Origin: Naganishia liquefaciens
Lineage: Eukaryota > Basidiomycota > Tremellomycetes > Filobasidiales > Filobasidiaceae
NCBI GenBank assembly: GCA_013423385.1
Contig: BLZA01000032.1
Location: 496,001-560,000 of the forward strand
Length of the DNA: 64,000 bases
Direction: 5' to 3'
Shown here: in pieces, positions 25,500 to 34,830 of the stretch
Layout: every line of letters starts with the position of its first letter
Numbering within the stretch: position 1 is the stretch's first letter
Program-made: the position numbers and the translations under genes
The notes under the pieces: generated by a model
Databases searched by the model: none
What the model was told of the DNA's origin: nothing
Seen by the model: only the letters and a program-made list of their open reading frames with translations

Positions 25500-25909
25500 A
25501 TGGCTCTGGATTCCAATTGCTCCATCAAATCTCCTCCGCCCTTTGACCCAGATGCCTTTGGTAGCACTACATCCGCCGTTGGGCACAGCGGGGCAGACTT
25601 GATACAAGCGTCCGGCGCCACTTTTACGGCAGATGTCTGCGCTGGATCACCGCACAGTACCGAACTAGATGTCGTGGACATGCACGTCCAGAGGCTTGCG
25701 TTGGAGGTGGTCAGCGACGAGGACGCATGTTCTTGGATCAATATTCTTCTCTCCCAGACACCGCAACGCGTAGATGCACAACCTAGAACATCAAGGACAC
25801 TCTGAAAGGCATCCAAGAGGATGGACGGACTTTCACGGTGGGATCTTTGCTCATGAGTGTGGAGATCGTTGCGATGAGATGTAGTGATGGAATGCTGGAA
25901 TTGTTGTAG
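25500..25909 (+). CDS. Unresolved ORF between membrane protein and helical-repeat gene
   Basis: Not recognised. A plus ORF begins MALDSNCSIKSPPPFDPDAF (25500) and could splice (donor GTGGTC at about 25706, acceptor CCTAG at about 25785) to NIKDTLKGIQEDGRTFTVGS, ending MRCSDGMLELL with TAG at 25907-25909. A competing open frame lies on the opposite strand (25406-25816). Start, splicing and even strand are doubtful. If real it is tail-to-tail with the minus gene ending at 25946. Confidence 0.2.
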
Positions 25910-25945
25910 GTGTACACCTTCACCTTGTCATCTACCTTACTCCTT

Positions 25946-27821
25946 CTATGGAGCTCCGACATCGGCGAGGTTCCGCCTAGCCCGGCGCTGACACCTCCGG
26001 ATGGCTTGGCGTACTCTGCCCCATTTTCGCCGCTCGAGCCCATACTTCGGAAACAGCTCTTCCTTCGTTGCGCCGAGAGGAGTTGCAACGCCGATAGAGC
26101 TGTCCGCTGAAGCTGCTAAATTCCTGGACCTGTTTATTTGACGAGCCAGGACTGCGTCTCCTCCTTGTGTCGCGAATAGCTGCAATTTGTGGTTCTTCGC
26201 CTCAAGGGCATAACGTCCGAGTAGTCGCCAACACGTAACGCTGACGATTACATCCCCCCATTTCCGACTGAAATATTCCACCAATTCGTGGGCACGTCGA
26301 TGCCGATTCCACCTCAATCGCAGACTGAGGAGCGCCTTTTCCAGGGTTTGTGAAGTGGGGACGAAGACGATAGAGCCTTCTTTTGTGAGACGTCGCATCT
26401 CTCTCACCACCCAGAGAGGCCGAAAGGCAGCGTACAAGCTCGGGTGCAGATAGAGATGTGCCAGGTGGCGAATGTGGTCGCACGTGATCGATTGCCCCTC
26501 TCCGTTGAGTGCAAGCAATGCCATATAGCTCTCCGCCAGGGATGGCGGCTGCGGATTGCAAGCGAGAATGTACCGCAAGAAGGCAAGGAAGAGCGTTGGC
26601 GAAAGTTGTTTGTCCAGCTGAGGCAAATGTGACCGAGCTTCCGCCGGGGAAAGCGCACCTTCGAGAATCGAGGTCCTGCTTGACGGAGAGTGATCAGATG
26701 TAGCGTGGTCGATTGAAGTTGTAGTGCCGCTGGTGGCCGCCTTCTGGAGCGAGGACTTTTCCGACTTCCAGTATCCGCCATTGAGAAGAATCGATCGTTC
26801 CGCTTCGGTAATCGAAATCCGAGATGCATCCACTCGACACGTCAAGCCTGATAAACTGTTGTCGATTCCTCCTGTCCAGGGACCGGCTTTGCGAATGTCG
26901 GTAGTCGTCACCTCGTTGGCCGTCAAACCATCATCTGCCTCACGACTTTCCATTCGAGATGCTCTTCCGGTTGTACCTCGCAATGTCACTTTGGTGACGA
27001 TGATCCTTGTCATCTTGTTCCACTGCACATTCTGTCTCTGCATGTCGCTCAAGATCTTCCTAATGCCGTGATAATTGCTGATCGCGGAGGCGTATGCTAA
27101 TAGAGCGTTGAAGCTGTACACCGAGGATGCAGATATGTGTCTTCGATGATGCGCCAGCCCTCGGTCAAGCGCGGCTGTGGGTTTGGCGACGGCGGAGGCT
27201 GAAGTGAGAATCACCTTCAGTTCCTGTACAAGAGTTTCCGCATTCTTCGGGTTTGTTTCGGCGACAGCTTCAGCCGTCGCAATAGCTGTGGCGAGAGGTG
27301 CCTGGCGAGGGTTCGAAGACTTGCGAGGAGGAATCGCATCCGGTTGTCTTGACGCTGAGGTTTGGGGTTTGCGGCTCTGTTCTACATGACATCGAGATCG
27401 GGATTCCAGGGGCTTCGAATCCTCGGCTTGGTCCTCGGGCGGGAAGGATGAGTCTGCAGAGGATCAAGCAGATACTCTGGTCAATTCCCTAATTGTGGCT
27501 AAAATATAGGTGCTACTCACCTAGTTTTTGCTTGACGGCGACGAGTTCTGCAGCGCGCGCTCTATCAAGCTCCTGGAGATGGCGTTTCACGAATTCACGT
27601 CCATAGATTTCCCGAATTCTCATATTAGACGGACCGTCTTCGATGGCGTCTCCGATGTCATCGTTAGTATACTCCTCATCTTCGACTTTTGGTGCCAGTT
27701 GTGCGTATCGCCGGCTGGAAGCATCTCTCGGTTTCGATGTGATCTGTGATCCCGGTCGAGTGCGCGAGCGCAAGCGTAAACAGCCCAGTGCCCGCAGTGA
27801 GCTCTGGGAGATAGCTGACAT
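25946..27821 (-). CDS. Putative mitochondrial helical-repeat (PPR-like) protein
   Basis: Not assigned to a named family. Exon 1 (27821 to about 27521) starts MSAISQSSLRALGCLRLRSR, an Arg/Ser-rich, acid-poor start typical of a mitochondrial presequence. It continues NMRIREIYGREFVKRHLQEL up to a GTGAGT donor. After one intron (acceptor CTGCAG at about 27.46 kb) a long exon follows. It carries SVYSFNALLAYASAISNYHG and RKILSDMQRQNVQWNKMTR, which resemble a pentatricopeptide unit. Further on it has LDKQLSPTLFLAFLRYILAC, HLAHLYLHPSLYAAFRPLWV and TSQTLEKALLSLRLRWNRHR. The basic tail ends RRARRNLADVGAP with stop at 25946. A role in mitochondrial RNA metabolism is only inference. Divergent from SURF6/RRP14. 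Confidence 0.6.
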
Positions 27822-28127
27822 GCAGACGATGGTCGGAGAGTCGACCCCACAAGGCGATTGTCAGCTCACTCCCCGCCTGAACATAATTTGGCATGGGAAG
27901 CTCGGCCCCTGATGTGTTTCAGCCAAACTAGGCGGCATTTGTGACGTGTTTTTTCGCCAAACGGCAAAAAATCAACTCGGTCCGGCGGCCGAAAACTCGA
28001 TTATTCCTTCCGCTCCCTGCAAAAGTTCCCAAGTTGCAAGACTGATCGACATCGCAGGAGTGCAGTAGTCTTGTTGTTACACCGGTGCTGTCTTCCGTCG
28101 CCATTCCGAGCATCGTTCATCACTCCC
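27822..28127. promoter_or_regulatory. Divergent promoter region helical-repeat gene / SURF6
   Basis: 306 bases between start codons of the putative mitochondrial protein (minus) and SURF6/RRP14 (plus). No ORF or repeat of note. Confidence 0.45.
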
Positions 28128-29532
28128 ATGGCAGAGGTACAAGCCCAACCTGGTCCTTCGACCCCCGTTTCGGACCTGCGCAAATCTATCGAGGCTCACG
28201 ATGAAACGTTTACAAAACTCTTGTCGCTGATTCCGGCACAGTACTATATTGTCGATACGCCAGAAGAGGTAAGCATGTCTCTCTTCATGGTTGATCATCA
28301 TGCCTGACACGTCGCTCCTCAGGCCGATACCAAATGGATGCGAAACAAGAAGAAGCGGTCCGCGGACGAGTTGACTGAAACACGGAAGAAGGCAAAGTTC
28401 GACAAGGTGAGTTTCGGCGCTTGTGTGTATGTCATGACTTCGACTTATCGTCTGCGCGTTCAGTTCGATCCCAGTAACAACAAGACCATCCCCGAGCTCC
28501 AGGCAGAACGAGCCGCCAAAGCGGCGAGGGGCGAACAGAATGCGGACGAGGACGCCATGCCGCCAGGAATACCCATCGTACCGATGGCGCCCGCGTCCTC
28601 AGTCTCAGATTTGCGTAAAAAGTTGCAGGACAAGATCGACTCTTTCCGCAAGCGAAGGCGGGAAGCGCCATTACGTCCAGAAGTTTCAGAAGCAGCTGCA
28701 GAAGGGAAAGAGGATGGAAATGGAACGGATGATGACGGCATGACCGCTGCCAGCCGCGATGAGATGTTGGAAGAGCGTAGAAAGAGGCGTGGAGAAGTGA
28801 GAGATAACCGGCGAAACCGGCGAAAGGAGGAACGCCGGCTTGAGAGGGAGGCAAAGTCGGGAAAGAAAAAGGACGGCAAAGACACGGCTTCGGGTGACAA
28901 GAAGAATGTCGATGTGACAGCAAAGACCGGCAAGGTGAGTGCCAGCCTGCTGAGCGATGATTGCCGATTGACTCGGCTCCTTGTTCGCCTAGACTGCCCT
29001 CATCGTCGACCCACTACCCAAGGGAGCCGCCCAGACCAAGCCGAAGGCGCCCGCCGTCCCGGAGGACAATGTATCATTCGCGTCTATTGCTCTTCCGTCA
29101 ACAAGCGGTGCCAAGTCTTCTAGCCATCTCAAGAATATTTCCAACCCTACGCAAGCACTGCAGCATTTGCAGAATCAGAAAGCCAAGCTCGCGGAACTGC
29201 CGGCGGAGAAGCGAAAGCAGATTGAGGAAAAGGAAAAGTGGGCGAAAGCGCTGGAGCGTGCAGAGGGCGGCAAAGTTCGCGATGATGAGATCCGTCTGAA
29301 GAAGGCCGCCAAACGGGTGGACAAGCAGAAGGCAAAGTCAAGCAAGGAATGGTGAGTCGTCTTTGGCATCAGGAGTGGCCGATTCTCATCTTTGATTTTC
29401 GACAGGTCGGACCGAAAGGAGGAGCTGCGCAATGCGGCTACCGTCAAGGCCAAGAAGCGTAACGAGAACATTGCGGCGAGAAAGAAGGGCGCTACTGCGA
29501 CGAAGAAGAAGAAGAAGAAGGGCGGGTTCTAA
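28128..29532 (+). CDS. RRP14: Ribosome biogenesis protein SURF6/RRP14
   Basis: Nucleolar protein needed for early 60S and 40S pre-rRNA processing. Seen: MAEVQAQPGPSTPVSDLRKS and HDETFTKLLSLIPAQYYI at the N-terminus, which match the RRP14 N-terminal domain. KWMRNKKKRSADELTETRKK and DLRKKLQDKIDSFRKRRRE follow, then a long Lys/Arg/Glu block (RRKRRGEVRDNRRNRRKEER). The SURF6 C-terminal domain comes next: VSFASIALPS, HLKNISNPTQALQHLQNQKA, ALERAEGGKVRDDEIRLKKA and SDRKEELRNAATVKAKKRNE, with the terminal poly-Lys KKKKKKGGF. Four to five small introns interrupt it, the first after DTPEE. Complete; stop at 29530-29532. Confidence 0.92.
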
Positions 29533-29852
29533 GGGCGGCAGAAAGAAGTAGTGCTTTAGATTCGTGGCTTTGATTAGTGGTGTATCGTATGTCGTGTCCG
29601 CTTGTACATGTAGTGTGCATATGGTGTCCAAGAGGTTTTGAATTGGACGGCTGTCTACCGCTTTGTCAACTTGCTCATGCACTCCATGCACGCGCTTTGG
29701 TTCCACCCACCGTGAGAAACGCGCTACTCTGGGCCACTCGACAAGCCCTCACAGCATAATCTGATCGCCTTTGATCGTTTACATCATCCTCTTGTCTCCG
29801 CCTGGACTGGCTCTAGCTATTCAACACTCATCCAACACATAATCTATTCAAC
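29533..29852. other. Intergenic SURF6 to TRA2-like gene
   Basis: 320 bases between two plus-strand genes; SURF6 3' UTR and the TRA2-like promoter. No supported feature. Confidence 0.4.
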
Positions 29853-31426
29853 ATGTCTGACCAAGAGGGTACGTTTTCTCCAGCCACAAAAAACAACCCA
29901 ACTTCCAGCATCCTCGACTCGCGATCACGAGCTCGCCTGTTGTCGGTCGCGTCTACAATGGTGTACGATCCAACGCCCGTTCCGCTCTCACGCTCGGTCT
30001 TCTGCCGATGATGCAATCACTATCCAGCTATGACGATGACGACTGACGCTATTCTTCGCTCTCACCTCTGCATATTCTACCATCGCCTCTCTGGACCGCT
30101 CCTTTCGAATTCATGGTAACGTTGCTTCCATAATCTTTCTACACTGATCGATAGGCTACCGAGGCGAACGAAACGACCCATACTCCGACGGCCGAACGGC
30201 TCGACGATCAGAGTCTCCTCGACCTGATGGAGGCGCGAACAACGGCTGGGAAAGCGGAGCTCCTGCCGCTGGAGGTGAAAACGGAGGAAGCTGGGACGCT
30301 GGTAACAACAGCAACGGCTCTGGCCAGCAGGGAGGTAACTGGGACAACAACGAACGACGAGCCGAAGAGACTCAGCGAGGCCGGTATGTCACCGTTATTC
30401 TGGCGCTACGGCACCACAAGCTCAACCCGCTTTCGCTACCAGAGAGGGCTCCGAGAATGTTACCCAGAGCAACTTGCACGTCTCCGGTCTTGCACCGAGG
30501 ATTGACCACGAAGAGTTGATCAGATTCTTCGGTGTCATTGGTCCTGTGAGTGAAATCGCATTGCCTTCGGCCTGCAGACCGCTAATCACACTTCATCCTC
30601 CAGGTCGACAAGGCGTCCGTCATGTACGACCCTCACACCAAGGAGTCGCGAGGCTTTGGGTTCGTCATGATGAAGACCCATGAAGACGCTATGAAGGCCA
30701 TTGCCGAGCTTGACAACAAGGAGCTTATGGGCAAGTGCATTCGGATCCAGCTTGTATGTTCCCTGGTATCTTCAATTCTGCCTCTACGGTTGCTGATTTC
30801 AACAGGCCCGACGAGCCCGAGCCCGAACCCCTACTCCCGGTCGATACTATGGCCCTCCCAAGGCATTCGATGGGCCTCCGCGAGGTGGGCGGTTTGACGG
30901 TGAGTCACTCCTGACTTGGTCTTCTTTCAGAATCTGACTAGATTGCCTTTTACAGACCGCCCTTACACCCCCCGGTCTTGTAAATACCCCATCGAAATAT
31001 TTGCCTACGCTTGTCACTAAGTTTTTGCGCTTTCTTTGCCTAGATGATTCGCGATACGGTCCTCCCGGAGGTCGAGGGTGTACGTATCGATGCTTCCGAA
31101 CTTGTCACCGGTCAATAACTGATCTCTCTTGCGCGGTGTTTAGACGACGACAGGGAACGAGGTGGCTATGATCGATACGACCGGCGATGTAAGTCATTCT
31201 CCCCTCGTCATTGTGCTATGCTAATAGCAACTCTCTTGCCCTTCCAGACGACGACCGACGTGAGAGGGAACCCCGATCGTACGATGACCGACCTCGGTAC
31301 GATGACCGTCCCCGATACGACGACCGACCTCCGCGAGAGTCCCGTGACTACCCCCCTCGAGATGCGCCTCGAGGTGGATACGACGACAGGCGAGGTGGCG
31401 GTTACCAGGACCGCCCTCGATACTGA
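29853..31426 (+). CDS. TRA2-like single-RRM RNA-binding protein
   Basis: Resembles Transformer-2/SR-like splicing regulators. Exon 1 encodes only MSDQEG. It is followed by a 286-base intron (29869-30154), long for this genome. Next is a Gly/Asn-rich segment (YRGERNDPYSDGRTARRSES, NNSNGSGQQGGNWDNNERR). The RRM has RNP2 LHVSGL in NLHVSGLAPRIDHEELIRFF and RNP1 RGFGFVMM in HTKESRGFGFVMMKTHEDAM. A TRA2-like linker follows (RRARARTPTPGRYYGPP). The C-terminus is a tandem Arg/Tyr/Asp repeat (YDDRPRY three times) ending GGGYQDRPRY. The repeat tail is split over several very short exons (about 20-45 bases) between 30.96 and 31.25 kb. Nuclear; likely acts in splice-site choice. TRA2 versus a generic RRM protein is a judgement. 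Confidence 0.78.
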
Positions 31427-31676
31427 GCAAAAGTTTCGGATTTGGAAACAAGGTCTCATTTATTGAATGTGAAATAGCAACCTTGCTGTGCAGTGTCAAG
31501 CAAGGGCATTCTGGCGTTTTTCCAAACATGTTTGTAGCACTTCACTAACCTACAGTATGTACAATGTCTATGATGTGATGAGTAGAACAATACAACGGGA
31601 CAGTCATGATACAGTCGTCGCGTGTCTTTGAAACTCTCGAAATGAGTTGCGGCTGATGGTTGAGTTGGATGCTTGT

Positions 31677-32731
31677 CTATTTACCGCCAAATAGGGGCTT
31701 CTTCTTGCCATTCACTGTCAACCTGACACCGGTTCCGCCGGTCTCAATGCTGATCTCTTGTAGCGCTTTGTGGGCTTCGCGAATATCCTCCGGCGCAAGA
31801 GGCCCGGTAATACCCTTCTCCTTCTGGGTTGCGATGGCTAGTATGCGCTCCGGTGAGCGCATGAAATACATCTCTTTTGGGCAACGGAGAACACACCCTT
31901 TTCTATTATTTCTCCTATCAAAACATTGGCTGTCTTTGCCACCACCTTTGCGACGGTCGCTTTCAGAAGCTCGTCATATCGCTGACGATGAAGCTATAGC
32001 GATCATGATACATCAGGTACCTCAATTGCCCGTTCAGACACCCGCGCTTACTCGTTGAACATGATTGAAAGTGATACCTGCCTTCTCGCTCTGCACTTCC
32101 TCCAGTCTCGCCCGCTGCGATTGTGTCATATAGGGCTTTAGGCTGGAAGAGACCCGTTAGGATTCAGCAGAGCCCAGAGAAACCGCACACACCGTTCCAG
32201 CTGAACACGAGTCTCTTGATACTTTTGTGCAATCGCTTCTTGCTCTGGCGTGATGGGCGTCTTGAGATTCCACTCGTCCACTGAAGCGCCAGCTACCTCT
32301 TCCTCCTCTTCATCCTCCTCCTCCTCGTCTTCCTCATCATCATCCCTGTTATCATCTCCGAAGCCTTTGGATGAAGCGCCATCATCTCCACCGTCCAGAA
32401 CAGATCCTGCGTAGCTCCTTCCTGTTCCTTTGGCTTTGCCCTTCTTTGCCGTGACGGTACCCTCGGATGGTGCTGCGGATCCCTGCCTTCCAGAAAAGAT
32501 GGATGCTGGTCTAGATGCCTTACCGCCGGAGTGGTCCGCTTTGCGTTTGCGTTTCGTTGCACTGGCACCTCCTACGCGACTAGAGGCATCGTCGGCTTTA
32601 CGCTTGGACGATGCCTTGGATGCCGTATTGCGAAATGTCGAGTTGTCAAAGATGTCTTCATTGATGGTATTGCTTGGCGAGGCGCCCCGAGATATCGTGC
32701 TGCTCGGGGTGCCGGCTCTCGAACGACTCAT
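31677..32731 (-). CDS. TAF11: TFIID subunit TAF11
   Basis: Histone-fold subunit of TFIID that pairs with TAF13 and contacts TBP/TFIIA. Seen: a long disordered N-terminus (MSRSRAGTPSSTISRGASPS, a Lys/Arg NLS-like KRKRKADHSGG), an Asp/Glu block of about 30 residues, then the conserved core. The core reads TPITPEQEAIAQKYQETRVQ, RYDELLKATVAKVV, AKTANVLIGEIIEK, SPERILAIATQKEKGI and TGPLAPEDIREAHKALQEI, which fits the TAF11 histone fold including its closing PL-x-P-x-x-IREA helix. The gene ends GVRLTVNGKKKPLFGGK. About four introns; internal joins between 31.87 and 32.14 kb are approximate. Head-to-head with the MIC12-like gene (272 bases apart). Confidence 0.75.
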
Positions 32732-33003
32732 CTTTGAGAATGGGATCGACAGTCAAGCTGTATGATTGGTGCCGACAATGTCAATTTGTCAAGCAAGGCA
32801 TTGCATGGATGTCTTTTGTACAGCAACCATTACCCGGGCTGACACTCGCGCTTTCATCTTCCGCGTGCGATCGAACTGGAATGAGCGGTCGGCGTTGGTC
32901 ATATCAGTATTACTCGGAACGACATCTTCCCACCCGCGTCTCTCTCGGCGCATTCATTCAGCTCACCTGGGATCCCTGCAATTCCTCTACTCCAATCCTC
33001 ACA
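32732..33003. promoter_or_regulatory. Divergent promoter region TAF11 / MIC12
   Basis: 272 bases between the two start codons. Short ORFs crossing it are not supported. Confidence 0.45.
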
Positions 33004-33727
33004 ATGGCGGCTATAGTGACAATCCCCCTTGGTGGTCTGGTCGCGGCAGCGGTATGTGTTGGCTCTCGGCGAGCGAAACATCGGCGTAACTGAAGATCGT
33101 CCAATCCTTTCGCGTAGGTTTACTACACCGTTTCCTCAAACATCAGCAATCAGACGTCTTTCATTCGCTCAGAGTAAGCTCTCTATTTTGACTCGGTTTT
33201 GCTCTCCTGAGAGATCCGCCGACTCACGGGTTCATGCCAACAGGCTACATGAATGTACCCAAGCGTTACGGGCTAACTCTACCGGACCTTCGTCATCCTT
33301 TGACCTCAAGCCTGCTCCGATCGTCTCGGAAACGATATATCAGCAGGGTCACAAAGAACAGCCTCCTTTGTCGGAACTTGTCAAGCGAAGGTGGAACCAA
33401 ACGATCCAGCGAGCGGTCATTGGGCTGGAAACGACCGATTGGTCCGCACTGGGTAGCGGAATCGTGGCCGGATCTAAGGAACTCGTTGAAAGGGTCTCTC
33501 AAGGCGGGTTGACGCAGTCGGGAGGCAACAGTGCCTACTTCAACACGGATAGCATCGTGGTGCAAAATAATGCCGGTGCCAGAGTGGACGAAAACGATGT
33601 CGATCATAGGGGTGTGCTTGGGCACGATCAGAAGGTGGTAGACCCCAATGCAGAATTACCCACGCATCGGGCACAATCTCCGGTCGAGTCGCAGGACCAT
33701 CGGGCGGAGAGCAAACGATGGGTGTAA
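33004..33727 (+). CDS. MIC12: MICOS complex subunit MIC12-like
   Basis: MIC12 is a small inner-membrane protein of the mitochondrial contact-site and cristae organizing system. Seen: a short hydrophobic start MAAIVTIPLGGLVAAA, spliced to VYYTVSSNISNQTSFIRSE, spliced to LHECTQALRANSTGPSSS. The conserved PPLSELVKRRWNQTIQRAV and GLETTDWSALGSGIVAGSKE segments follow, corresponding to the family's WN..V..L...DW pattern. The tail is hydrophilic and ends HRAESKRWV with TAA at 33725-33727. Two introns (from about 33052 and about 33173). Topology: one N-terminal helix in the inner membrane, remainder in the intermembrane space. Identification rests on layout and a few motifs. Confidence 0.68.
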
Positions 33728-34039
33728 GGAAGGGAGGTCTGGAATACAGGGACCCATCGCTTTATCAGCTAGCCACCATCATATTTATGTGTATGATGCC
33801 AAAATGCAAAGAACGGAATGCTCGTCTACTACAACAGTGTTACAAGTGAGACTTCCGAGCAAGTACAACATATGTTCAAGCCAAAGACGCGCTGGAAACT
33901 TGGTCTCTATCGGCTAGAAGGCTTGCTCGTCATCGTGATAGTGATAGTGATGCAAGGGGATATCATCGTGGCCGCGTCGCCTAGAATGAAGGTCCGCCAG
34001 GTGTCGATGGCTATCAGCCATTATCGGTCGGGCGACATC
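33728..34039. other. Intergenic, convergent MIC12 / URM1
   Basis: 312 bases between tail-to-tail genes; only 3' UTRs expected. Confidence 0.4.
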
Positions 34040-34572
34040 CTATCCACCATGTAGCGTCGAAATGAAAACGACTTCATCGCCCTGCTGAATCTGATAATCC
34101 AGTTCTCCTTCGAGCTCCCAGTCGGTGTCATTTATCAGGACCAGAATTCCTGGACGGCTGAGGAGAAAAAATGATCAGATCGACGTCTGGAGAGAACCGA
34201 AGCTTATTCTGTGACTTACACACCATCCCCGTCGCCAAACATCTCGACTCGCTCTGACAGCAGGTTATCCTTCATCCACCTGATCAAGTATTTGACTGTG
34301 ACCGGTTTCTCGTCTCCTGCTTGGTCTTCATTCTGATTGACACGCTTTGGCAGCGATATCGTATGCTTTGCCTGCGAGTTGAAGAGCAAATGCAGTCCAC
34401 CGCTGTTTGAGAGACAGATCTATTAGCTGCAAGACAAGAAGTGGACGAGACAAGAAGTAGACGAGACAAGCAGAACTGACCCGAATTCGAGCTTAATCGA
34501 GATCTCCTCTCCAGCAGACGCCTTCAATGGCGCTGCAGACGCGTCCTGCTGATGATCCAGAGTCAGAGTCAT
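34040..34572 (-). CDS. URM1: Ubiquitin-related modifier URM1
   Basis: Beta-grasp sulfur carrier and modifier. After thiocarboxylation by UBA4 it supplies sulfur for 2-thiouridine at tRNA position 34, and it also conjugates to proteins. Three exons join in frame: 34572-34481 ([30 protein letters not shown]), 34402 to about 34224 ([48 protein letters not shown]), and the last exon ([38 protein letters not shown]). It ends in the required Gly-Gly with no extension, so it is active without processing. The N-terminal insertion relative to human URM1 is short. Head-to-head with beta-mannosidase. Confidence 0.96.
34433..34470. repeat. 16-bp tandem repeat inside URM1 intron 1
   Basis: Unit gacaagaagtRgacga occurs 2.4 times and fills about half of the 78-base intron (34403-34480) between the EFG and GGLHLL exons. 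Confidence 0.85.
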
Positions 34573-34830
34573 GGTGCCTGTAAAGATCGAGAGAACGCAG
34601 CTGCCTGTACTGACCGGTTCGTCGAATGCAAGTATGGCGAAATATCGGTGCGCAGGGCGAGTTTGTGCGGTCACGTGATCACTATAGCAACGGCGTTGAG
34701 CAGGTAGGTAACGTTCTCAAGTTCGGTCCGGCCACCTCGAGCTTCCAGTATATGAGCTCGACGACGGATAGCCGTAGGCCCCGCCTCGAGATGGACCTTT
34801 GCATGCTCTATCTATCGCCCGCTCATTATC
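34573..34830. promoter_or_regulatory. Divergent promoter region URM1 / beta-mannosidase
   Basis: 258 bases between start codons of URM1 (minus) and the beta-mannosidase (plus). No supported ORF. Confidence 0.45.
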
